Shown here: one piece after another, positions 45,800-53,113 of the stretch
Layout of the letters: the number at the start of each line of letters is the position of its first letter
Numbering within the stretch: position 1 is the first letter of the stretch
NCBI RefSeq assembly: GCF_900177655.1
Contig: NZ_FXWK01000002.1
Coordinates: 992,001-1,056,000, forward strand
Direction: 5' to 3'
Length of the DNA: 64,000 nt
From: Devosia lucknowensis
GTDB taxonomy: Bacteria > Pseudomonadota > Alphaproteobacteria > Rhizobiales > Devosiaceae
The notes under the pieces: generated by a model
Seen by the model: only the letters and a program-made list of their open reading frames with translations
What the model was told of the DNA's origin: nothing
Databases searched by the model: none
Position numbers and translations under genes: made by a program

Positions 45800-46768
45800 A
45801 TGAAAAGTGCCGTGTATTCCCAATTCGGAACCCCGGAAAAAGTCCTTGCCGCGCAGGATACGGAGCGACCACAGCCGGGTCCAGGCCAGGTCCTGATCAG
45901 AATGGTGCTTTCACCGGTTCACAACCACGACCTGATGACCATTGCCGGTCAATACGGCTTCAAGCCGAGCCTGCCGGCCGTGCCGGGCACTGAGGCGGTC
46001 GGCATCGTCGAGGCTCTGGGCGAAGGCGTCACGCATCTCAAGGTCGGTCAACGCGTTGCCGGCGGCGCCGAGGCGGCCTGGGCCGAATACTATCTGGGCA
46101 ATGCAGCGCGGCTGGTGCCGGTGCCCGACAGCGTCAGCGACGAAACCGCGTGCCAGCTGGTTTCGATGCCGCTCTCGACGAAGATGCTTCTCGATACGAT
46201 TGACGTGAAGGCGGGCGACTGGATCGCCCTTAACGCGGCGAACGGCGCCGTGGGCAAGCTTGTCGCTCAGTATGGTCGAGAACTCGGCGTCAACGTCGTG
46301 GGGATCGTGCGCCGCGCCGCGGCCGTCGATGAACTGGCAGCGCTGGGCATAGCCAATGTCGTTGCCACCGAAAGCGAGGATTGGCGCGACAAGGTCAAGG
46401 CCATCACCGGTGGTGCGCCCATCGTCCGAGGCATCGAATCTCTTGGCGGTGACGGCGCGAGCGAGCTGGCGAGCATCCTTGCCGATGGTGCCGTGCTGGT
46501 CAGCTTCGGTGCCATGACCGGACGCCCGCTGAAGCTGCCGGCCTCCGACCTGCTGTTCCGTGGAATTACCGTAAAGGGTTTCTGGGGTGCCAAGCCACCG
46601 GTCAAGCCCGAGCGGATCGGTGAACTTCTGGGCGAACTGGTGCGCGATGCGGCTGCTGGCAAGCTTCAGCTCGATATCGAGAAGGCCTATCCGATTTCCG
46701 AAGTCGCGGAAGCGGCGCGCGCCAGCGGCGAGCCCGGCCGCAAGGGCAAGATCGCCATCCGCGGCTAA
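45800..46768 (+). CDS. Medium-chain reductase, quinone oxidoreductase / zinc-independent type
   Basis: A 322-residue NADPH-dependent MDR enzyme. The GroES-like half (1-~115) contains GQVLIRMVLSPVHNHDLMTI and VPGTEAVGIVEALGEGV. The Rossmann half has WIALNAANGAVGKLVAQYGR. The catalytic zinc Cys/His set of alcohol dehydrogenases is absent, so quinone or enoyl reduction is more likely. AGGAG lies 6 bp before ATG 45800. It appears monocistronic under its own promoter with an operator-like palindrome. Confidence 0.85.
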   Translation: MKSAVYSQFGTPEKVLAAQDTERPQPGPGQVLIRMVLSPVHNHDLMTIAGQYGFKPSLPAVPGTEAVGIVEALGEGVTHLKVGQRVAGGAEAAWAEYYLGNAARLVPVPDSVSDETACQLVSMPLSTKMLLDTIDVKAGDWIALNAANGAVGKLVAQYGRELGVNVVGIVRRAAAVDELAALGIANVVATESEDWRDKVKAITGGAPIVRGIESLGGDGASELASILADGAVLVSFGAMTGRPLKLPASDLLFRGITVKGFWGAKPPVKPERIGELLGELVRDAAAGKLQLDIEKAYPISEVAEAARASGEPGRKGKIAIRG

Positions 46769-46782
46769 CTCCGCCGCGGCCC

Positions 46783-47631
46783 TTATGGCCGATAGTCGGC
46801 CGTCGCCGAGATCGCGGCGTCGGCTGGCAGGCTCGCTAGAAATTCGAGAGCGCTGGCACTGTTGAGCGCATTGAGCGGTAACCCTCCTGCGCTCTCGAAC
46901 TCCAGGGACCAGTTGCCGGTTGGCTCCGGCAATGCGGTGATGAACCGGACGATGGCTTCCGCGCTGGCCATCGAGATCATCTGCTCAGGCAAATCCCGCA
47001 CCAGGGTGGAAACCCCGATCTGCTGTTTGATGACCGACTTGTCGGTGCCGATGAACAGGGGGCCGAGCAATCGGTCGACGATACCGTTGTCTTCCAGCGC
47101 GATGCGGAAGTCGTGGATGCGGCCGCTTTCGTCGGGCGCGAGTATCATGTCGAGCGCGGTATTGTCGAATTCCGAGAGAGATGCACTGATTTCGAAGCGC
47201 CCGAGTTCGCCCGCGTCGATGGCGACACGCTCGAGTTCTGCGGTCAATGCATCAGGCTCGGTGGTGTAGACAAGCTGCAGGTCGAGCTTTTGCTGCGGCG
47301 CGAATTCCACCGAGAAGCCGTTGAGGGTCAGGTCGGCGGACACCAGCGTTTCATTGCGGGGAAAGACTTCGAGCAGGTTCGGGCTGAGAAGGATCATCTC
47401 CTCGACATCGAAGCGTACGCCGAAGTCGGCGACAAAACCGATACAGGTGAAGCGACAGCCGCCGGTCACGTCCTCCACTGACGTGTCGGGCGTGGCGATG
47501 AGTTCGCCGCGCGTCAGCTTGAGCAGGGCACGGCAATCGCGCAGCGGTGCCGGCTCGCCCACACCCTGCGCGTGCCCCATGGCAGGCAGCAGCAGCGGAA
47601 TGGCGAAAAGGGTGGCAAGGCGGCGTGGCAT
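46783..47631 (-). CDS. Secreted hypothetical protein
   Basis: A 282-residue protein with a signal peptide (RRLATLFAIPLLLPAMGHAQ). Three cysteines follow within the first ~65 residues (RDCRALL, GGCRFTCIGF). The mature part is acidic and predicted beta-rich (SADLTLNGFSVEFAPQQKLD, ELGRFEISASLSEFDNTALD), suggesting a periplasmic beta-sheet domain. No family was recognised. It is transcribed alone on the minus strand, convergent with the oxidoreductase. Confidence 0.7.
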   Translation of the reverse strand: MPRRLATLFAIPLLLPAMGHAQGVGEPAPLRDCRALLKLTRGELIATPDTSVEDVTGGCRFTCIGFVADFGVRFDVEEMILLSPNLLEVFPRNETLVSADLTLNGFSVEFAPQQKLDLQLVYTTEPDALTAELERVAIDAGELGRFEISASLSEFDNTALDMILAPDESGRIHDFRIALEDNGIVDRLLGPLFIGTDKSVIKQQIGVSTLVRDLPEQMISMASAEAIVRFITALPEPTGNWSLEFESAGGLPLNALNSASALEFLASLPADAAISATADYRP

Positions 47632-47709
47632 CCGATTAGATTCCTGTCGTCAGCGGTTCATTCCCATTCTGCCCCTAACGACGGCCTCAATGCGGCGCGC
47701 AGAAATAAT

Positions 47710-49026
47710 CTAGTGCAGCCCCAGCATTTTATCCTGTTCGCGCCGCAAGGCGTACAGCCGGGTCGTCATGTCGGGGGCGGCGTTTGCGCGGGTAATCAGC
47801 TCACCCTTCCTGATCGGAGCGATGACTTTGCCTCCCTCGAGCAGGCCCACTGGCAGGGCGTCGGCAGCGCGCGCATCGACGACCGTCATGGCATAGGAGC
47901 GGTAGCAGGTCTCGCCGATGGCATCGAGCGCTTCGCCCGGGTTCAGGTCTCGCTTGGCGACCGCGCAGACTTCGGCAACCGGACGGGGCAGGGGCACCAT
48001 GTCGGGCTTGCCGTACATCATGATGCGCGCGCAGGTCAGTGGCACCTCGAGGCTGGTCAGATGGTAGGGCCGGAAGAAGCCGTAATACGGTCCGTGGCCG
48101 ATATGGAGATCGTCCATGCGCTCGATGATGCGCGGATGCTCGGCCTTGACGATGACGAAGACGCCTGGCGCGACGCCCTTGCCGATGGTGAAATCGACGA
48201 CGCCGGACCGGTTGAGGATGCCGCCGTCCTCCCTGGGGATCAGCACCTTGGCCATGTCGTCGCGATGGGTGGCAGGGCCATGCATACCAGGTACGTCGGG
48301 CACGAGTCCCGTGGCATTGGCGATGGCGGTCATCTCGACGGCGGTCTTGGAGCCGTCGACGAACTCGACCAGCATGCGCGGGTTCATGTTCCGGCGGGTG
48401 GCTTCCTCGCGATAATCGTCCGGGACGGCGTCATGCTTGAGGGGATTGTTCTTGCCCTTGCCGGCAGCAACGATGTCTAGCCCGAGCGCGGAAACGAACT
48501 CGATCAGTTCCATGCAGGAGCTCGGTTCGTCGCCGGCTCCGACGGAATAAACGACGCCGAGGCGGTCGGCCTGCGCCTTCAGATAGGGCCCGATGGTAAC
48601 GTCGGCTTCGACATTCATCATCACTACATGCTTGCCGTGTTCCATCGCGGTCAGGTCGTAGTCGGCGGCGACGCCCGGCTTGCCGGTGGCGTCGATCACT
48701 ACGTCAATATTGGGCGTCGTCACCAGCGTTTCAGCCGAGGTGATGGCGATCTTGCCGTGCTCGATGGCAGCGGTGGCTGCCGCCGGGCTGTCGGCTTCGC
48801 GTCCCATGCTGTCGTCGCCATAGGCGATCGTCATCGCCTCCAGCGCGGTATGCGGACGTCGCGTGGCGATCGCGGCCATTTCGATGCCGGTCATCAGGCT
48901 CATCTGGGTAACGAGATCGGTCCCCATTTCGCCCGAACCGATGACGCCCACGCGAATGGTCTTGCCGTCTTCGGCGCGCTTGGCGAGGTCACGGGCGATG
49001 CCGGTCAGGGCGATTTTGGGGGGCAT
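47710..49026 (-). CDS. NAD(P)-dependent oxidoreductase with C-terminal SAF domain (homoserine dehydrogenase-like)
   Basis: A 438-residue protein. The N-terminal Rossmann motif is TIRVGVIGSGEMGTDLVTQM, followed by IDVVIDATGKPGVAADYDL and SVGAGDEPSSCMELIEF, as in homoserine-dehydrogenase-like enzymes of branched-sugar and tetrose acid pathways. The SAF domain near the C-terminus contains PLPRPVAEVCAVAKRDLNPG, which in other genomes leads to mislabelling as FlgA. The substrate is unknown. It is monocistronic and divergent from the chemotaxis operon. Confidence 0.8.
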   Translation of the reverse strand: MPPKIALTGIARDLAKRAEDGKTIRVGVIGSGEMGTDLVTQMSLMTGIEMAAIATRRPHTALEAMTIAYGDDSMGREADSPAAATAAIEHGKIAITSAETLVTTPNIDVVIDATGKPGVAADYDLTAMEHGKHVVMMNVEADVTIGPYLKAQADRLGVVYSVGAGDEPSSCMELIEFVSALGLDIVAAGKGKNNPLKHDAVPDDYREEATRRNMNPRMLVEFVDGSKTAVEMTAIANATGLVPDVPGMHGPATHRDDMAKVLIPREDGGILNRSGVVDFTIGKGVAPGVFVIVKAEHPRIIERMDDLHIGHGPYYGFFRPYHLTSLEVPLTCARIMMYGKPDMVPLPRPVAEVCAVAKRDLNPGEALDAIGETCYRSYAMTVVDARAADALPVGLLEGGKVIAPIRKGELITRANAAPDMTTRLYALRREQDKMLGLH

Positions 49027-49338
49027 GGGGCGGTCCGGTTTCGTGCACTAGGTTTGCGATAGCGCTGTGCGGGGGTGGGGGCAAGGCTTTCCGGCGTCAG
49101 TGCCTATCGCTTGCAGTTGTAAATCCACTGCGCCGTCCTCGGGCGTAACCCGAGGACCGTGTGGTTGCGTGGTGACATCAGCGTCTAGCCTTTCGACCAT
49201 AGCTCTCAGTGCCTATTCGGCTTCAGTCGCGCCACTGGCGCGCCCGATCCCTGCGGGCACGCCTCATAGTTAGCTATTTCTAAACCGTTCAGGCCGAATA
49301 TGCCCCGTGGAGAATACTCCGGGGGCACTTTCACGAAC
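49027..49338. other. Intergenic region upstream of the chemotaxis operon
   Basis: About 310 bp between divergent genes. It holds a strong hairpin at 49135-49157 and an AT-rich stretch (49266-49287) with ATTTCTAAAC that recurs before cheD. It must carry promoters for both neighbours; no confident -35/-10 pair was found. An in-frame ATG at 49300 could extend the STAS protein. Confidence 0.4.
49135..49157. other. Perfect 9-bp hairpin before the chemotaxis operon
   Basis: GTCCTCGGG (49135-49143), loop CGTAA, CCCGAGGAC (49149-49157). It lies about 110 bp from the SAF-gene start and 180 bp from the STAS start. It could be a leader structure or a regulator site. Confidence 0.45.
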
Positions 49339-49629
49339 ATGTCCAAGCAAGCCAAGCAAACGGTCGCCTTGCCAGAGGTCATCGACCTCGATGCCATTGA
49401 CGGCATTCGCGACGTGCTCATCGATGCGCTGGAGGAGGGGCCGGTCACGGTTCAGGCCGGCGCCGTCGAGCGGGTGTCGACCAATGCCTTGCTGATGCTG
49501 GTCAGTGCGGCCGAAACGGCCCGGAGACACCAATTTGATTTCAAGATTGAAGCGCCGAGTGCGGCAATGACCACCGCAATCGAGCGACTGGGACTAGGGA
49601 CCCAGTTTTCGGGGATGATCACACCATGA
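49339..49629 (+). CDS. STAS-domain protein heading the chemotaxis operon
   Basis: A 96-residue single STAS domain (TVALPEVIDLDAIDGIRDVL, then ERVSTNALLMLVSAAETARR), the fold of anti-sigma antagonists and CheX-like or lipid-asymmetry STAS proteins. The usual phospho-Ser motif region reads RVSTNAL, so a phosphorylatable Ser/Thr is present. The start is uncertain: ATG 49339 is used, ATG 49300 would add 13 residues, and neither has a strong site. It overlaps cheY by 4 bp, tying it to chemotaxis signalling; the role is unknown. Confidence 0.8.
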   Translation: MSKQAKQTVALPEVIDLDAIDGIRDVLIDALEEGPVTVQAGAVERVSTNALLMLVSAAETARRHQFDFKIEAPSAAMTTAIERLGLGTQFSGMITP

Positions 49630-49991
49630 CGTTACGCGTACTCACAGTCGATGACTCGCGCACCATTCTGGCCATGCTGCACCATACGCTGAGCAATGCC
49701 GGTTTCGAAGTTCTGCAGGCCGAGGACGGCAAGCAGGGCCTGGACATGCTCAAGGCCCAGGATGTGGACGTCGTGATCACCGACATCAACATGCCGGTCA
49801 TGGATGGCATCGAGTTCATCAAGAACGTGCGCGCCAGCGGCCAGCACAACTCGCTGCCCATCCTCATCCTCACCACCGAAACCAGCCAGGACAAGCGTGA
49901 CCAGGGCAAGGCCGCCGGAGGTACCGGCTGGATCGTCAAGCCTTTCGATCCGGAAAAGCTGATTTCCGTCATTCACCGCGTCGTGCACTAA
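49626..49991 (+). CDS. cheY: CheY-type response regulator (first copy)
   Basis: A 121-residue stand-alone receiver. Acidic pair in TVDDSRT, phosphoacceptor Asp53 in VVITDINMPVMDG, Thr in ILTTETSQ and Lys in IVKPFDPEKL are all in place. It overlaps the STAS gene and is 39 bp before cheA. In alphaproteobacteria with two CheYs one usually binds the motor and the other acts as a phosphate sink; which is which cannot be decided here. Confidence 0.92.
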   Translation: MTLRVLTVDDSRTILAMLHHTLSNAGFEVLQAEDGKQGLDMLKAQDVDVVITDINMPVMDGIEFIKNVRASGQHNSLPILILTTETSQDKRDQGKAAGGTGWIVKPFDPEKLISVIHRVVH

Positions 49992-50030
49992 CACACCGAT
50001 CGGACCCAGAAGGGTTGGAAGCCTAAAAGC

Positions 50031-52373
50031 ATGAGTGATCTCGACGACTTCAAGGCCACCTATTTCGACGAATGTTCGGAACTCCTGACCGAGCTCGAAG
50101 AGCAGTTCGCCGCCATCGAGGAGGGCGAGCGCGGCTCGGACCGGCTCAATGCGGTGTTCCGGGCCATTCACTCGATCAAGGGTGGCGCCGGTGCGTTCGG
50201 GTTTTCGGCTCTGGTGGGCTTTGCGCATGCCTACGAGACCCTGCTCGACTATGTCCGCGATGGTCGCGTCGAGCTGACCGACGACGTCGTGATCCTCTGC
50301 ATCAAGGCCAACGACATCGTGGCCGACCATGTCAACGCCGCCCAGTCGGGCGAGGCGCTGCCGGCCGACTATGGCGCCGAGGAAAAGGCGCGCTTTGACG
50401 CGATCGCCCGCGGTGACAGGGCGTCTGAGGACGATGACGAAGGCGGTGAAATCGTCGAGGATTTCGACATCGACTTCACCCCCGTCATGGTCAATCTCGA
50501 GGCCATGCCGACGGGCGAGGCACCGGTCGAGGACGTGTTCGAGAGCGCCCCCATGGCAGCGGCCGAAGGCCAGTGGGAAATCCGCTTTACCCCGCACCGC
50601 GCGCTATACGCACGTGCCAACGACCCCTTGCTGCTGTTCCGCGAACTTGCCGCGCTCGGCACCATGCAGGTCCGGGCGGTGCTCACCGACATTCCGGCGC
50701 TGTCCGATTTCGAGCCCTTCGCGGTCTATTGCGCCTGGGAAATCACCCTCCTGGCCCCGGGTCTGACGGAAGCGGCGATCCGCGAAGTCTTCGAATTCGT
50801 CGACGGCGATTGCGATATCGTCATCGCGCAGGCGGGCGTCGTTCCCTCGTTCACCGATACCGGTTTCGACCTGCCCCTGCTGGTGGACGACCCGGTCGTG
50901 GCCGGCACCGCCGAGCCTGACCTTGCAAGCCTCATGGCCCTGACCGAGGACGAGGTGAAGGCACCCGAGGCAGTCGACGTGCCCGTTCCCGAATTTACGC
51001 CCGAAAAGCCGGCCACCCCAGTCGGTGCGCAAGATGCGTTCGAGGAGGCCCCCGGCCTCAGCTTTGCCGCCCTGGCCGAGGAAATCATGCCGGCCGCGCC
51101 AATGGTTGCGCCCAAGCCCGAAGCTGCGCCCGTTGCCGTGGCCAGGGTCGCGCCGCCCAGTGGCGACAGCGACGAGGGCAATGGCCGGTCCGTCGGCGTG
51201 CAGTCGATCCGTGTCGATCTCGACAAGGTCGATCGCGTGGTCAACATGGTGGGCGAACTGGTCATTACCCAGTCCATGCTCACCCAGCAGATGGATGAGA
51301 CGCTGCGCGCCCGTTATACCGAACTGGTGCGCGGCCTCGAGGTCCTGGCACAGACGACGCGCGGATTGCAGGACTCGGTGATGGCCATCCGTGCCCAGCC
51401 GGTCAAGTCGGTGTTCAGCCGCATGCCGCGCCTCGTGCGCGAACTGGCAACCAAGACCTCGAAGAAGATCAAGCTCGAGACCATCGGCGAGAACACCGAA
51501 ATCGACAAGACGGTGATCGAGCAACTCTCCGATCCGCTGACGCACATGATCCGCAATTCGGCCGATCACGGCATTGAAAGCCCGGAAAAGCGTTTGGCGG
51601 CGGGCAAGCCTGAATCGGGTACGATCCGCCTTTCAGCCGAACAGGCTGGCGGCAATATCCTGATCATCGTCGAAGACGACGGGGCCGGGATCAATCGCGA
51701 GCGCGTGCTCAAGCTGGCGCGCGACAAGGGCATCGTTGCGCCTGACTTCACGCCCACCGACGAGCAGATCGACCAGCTGATCTTTGCGCCCGGCTTTTCT
51801 ACTGCCGAGGCGGTCAGCGACATTTCCGGCCGCGGCGTCGGCATGGACGTAGTGTTGTCCAACATCAAGAAGATCGGCGGCTCGGTGCATGTGCGTTCAT
51901 GGACCGGCAAGGGCTGCCGCATGACCCTGAGGCTGCCGCTGACGCTGGCGGTGCTCGACGTCATGCTGGTCAAGGTCGGGGGCGGACCCTACGTGGTGCC
52001 GCTGTCCTCGATCGTCGAGACCATGCAGTGTTCGCGCGCCAGCTTCGAACGCGTGCCCTCGGGCGGACGCGTGCTGCAGGTGCGCGGCGAATATGTGCAG
52101 GTCATCGACTTGGGACAGCGCTTCGGCCTGTCCACGCACACCGCGGCGGACGACCAGTTCGTGGTGCTGTGCGAAACTGAGGGCAGCCAGAAGGTGGCGC
52201 TCGTGGTCGACGACATCATCGGTCAGCAGCAGGTGGTGATCAAGTCGCTCGAGGAAAACTTCGAGCGGGTGGAAGGCATTGCCGGGGGAACGATCCTGGG
52301 CGACGGCAACGTGGCGCTGATCGTCGACGTGCAGGGCCTGCGCACCACGCATCTGCATCAAAACGCCGCCTGA
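50031..52373 (+). CDS. cheA: Chemotaxis histidine kinase CheA
   Basis: A 780-residue kinase. The Hpt domain has the phosphorylated His47 in FRAIHSIKGGAGAFGF. A P2-like region (~180-280) and a Pro/Ala-rich linker (~300-385) follow. The dimerisation domain starts near 390 (SIRVDLDKVDRVVNMVGELV). The ATPase motifs are N-box HMIRNSADHGIESPEKR, G1 IIVEDDGAGINRERV and G2 SDISGRGVGMDVV. The C-terminal CheW-like domain runs from ~640. It phosphorylates the CheYs and CheB. Confidence 0.95.
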   Translation: MSDLDDFKATYFDECSELLTELEEQFAAIEEGERGSDRLNAVFRAIHSIKGGAGAFGFSALVGFAHAYETLLDYVRDGRVELTDDVVILCIKANDIVADHVNAAQSGEALPADYGAEEKARFDAIARGDRASEDDDEGGEIVEDFDIDFTPVMVNLEAMPTGEAPVEDVFESAPMAAAEGQWEIRFTPHRALYARANDPLLLFRELAALGTMQVRAVLTDIPALSDFEPFAVYCAWEITLLAPGLTEAAIREVFEFVDGDCDIVIAQAGVVPSFTDTGFDLPLLVDDPVVAGTAEPDLASLMALTEDEVKAPEAVDVPVPEFTPEKPATPVGAQDAFEEAPGLSFAALAEEIMPAAPMVAPKPEAAPVAVARVAPPSGDSDEGNGRSVGVQSIRVDLDKVDRVVNMVGELVITQSMLTQQMDETLRARYTELVRGLEVLAQTTRGLQDSVMAIRAQPVKSVFSRMPRLVRELATKTSKKIKLETIGENTEIDKTVIEQLSDPLTHMIRNSADHGIESPEKRLAAGKPESGTIRLSAEQAGGNILIIVEDDGAGINRERVLKLARDKGIVAPDFTPTDEQIDQLIFAPGFSTAEAVSDISGRGVGMDVVLSNIKKIGGSVHVRSWTGKGCRMTLRLPLTLAVLDVMLVKVGGGPYVVPLSSIVETMQCSRASFERVPSGGRVLQVRGEYVQVIDLGQRFGLSTHTAADDQFVVLCETEGSQKVALVVDDIIGQQQVVIKSLEENFERVEGIAGGTILGDGNVALIVDVQGLRTTHLHQNAA

Positions 52374-52397
52374 GTGCGGCGGCGGCGTTAATCAATT

Positions 52398-52445
52398 GGC
52401 GTCAATGACGCCCTAGAATGGCAAGTAATCGGCCCAGAATGGGCC
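52398..52445 (+). other. Two small hairpins between cheA and cheW
   Basis: GGCGTC-AAT-GACGCC (52398-52412) and GGCCCA-GAA-TGGGCC (52431-52445) are perfect 6-bp stems with 3-nt loops in the 91-bp gap. They may tune cheW expression or mRNA processing relative to cheA. Confidence 0.45.
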
Positions 52446-52464
52446 TTGAGTAAGGGCGAGTAAC

Positions 52465-52953
52465 ATGGAAGCGTTGAGCCTCCGCGACGATGTGAGCGAC
52501 AAGTCGGCACTGGCTGGACAGAATACCCTGCAGCTGATCGCGTTCTCGATCGGCGAGCAAACCTATGGCGTGGAAATCACCACGGTGCGCGAGATCCGTG
52601 CCTGGAACGGTGCCACCCCACTCCCCAATACGCGCGAATTCGTTCGCGGCGTCATCAACCTGCGTGGCACCATCGTCCCGATCTTCGATCTGCGCGCCCG
52701 CTTTGGCGACGGACAGACCTCTCCCACCAAGAACCATGTCGTCGTGGTAATGAGCGTGGGCGACAAATGGGTCGGCATCCTGGTCGATGCGGTCAGCGAC
52801 ATTCTGACCGTCTCCAAGGACGACATCCACAACGTGCCTGAAGGCAATTCCATCGACACCGAGCTGCTCAATGGCATTGTCACGCATGATAGCCGCATGG
52901 TCGGCCTCATCGATCTCCATGCCGTGGTCAGCGGTGCCAAGATGGACGGCTAG
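52465..52953 (+). CDS. cheW: Chemotaxis coupling protein CheW
   Basis: A 162-residue SH3-like coupling protein. QLIAFSIGEQTYGVEITTVR, then REFVRGVINLRGTIVPIFDL are the canonical CheW strands, with GILVDAVSDILTVSKDDIHN further on. It bridges receptors to CheA. It is the last gene of the first chemotaxis block; a terminator follows 28 bp later. Confidence 0.94.
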   Translation: MEALSLRDDVSDKSALAGQNTLQLIAFSIGEQTYGVEITTVREIRAWNGATPLPNTREFVRGVINLRGTIVPIFDLRARFGDGQTSPTKNHVVVVMSVGDKWVGILVDAVSDILTVSKDDIHNVPEGNSIDTELLNGIVTHDSRMVGLIDLHAVVSGAKMDG

Positions 52954-52980
52954 GTCTACCTATAGTCCGACTTGTTTCCG

Positions 52981-53005
52981 AAGGGCGCTGAGAGGCGCCC
53001 TTTTT
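52981..53005 (+). terminator. Intrinsic terminator after cheW
   Basis: AAGGGCGC (52981-52988), loop TGAGAG, GCGCCCTT (52995-53002), then TTTC. An 8-bp GC-rich stem with a T-tract ends the STAS-cheY-cheA-cheW transcript. Confidence 0.8.
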
Positions 53006-53113
53006 CATTAGGACACGCGCAAAGACTTCCGATCGGGCATTGCCGCGACACTTTGAAGTTGACTTGTTTGGTCAGCAATATTAGTCGCCCGGGCGATAGG
53101 CTCTGGTGGTCTC

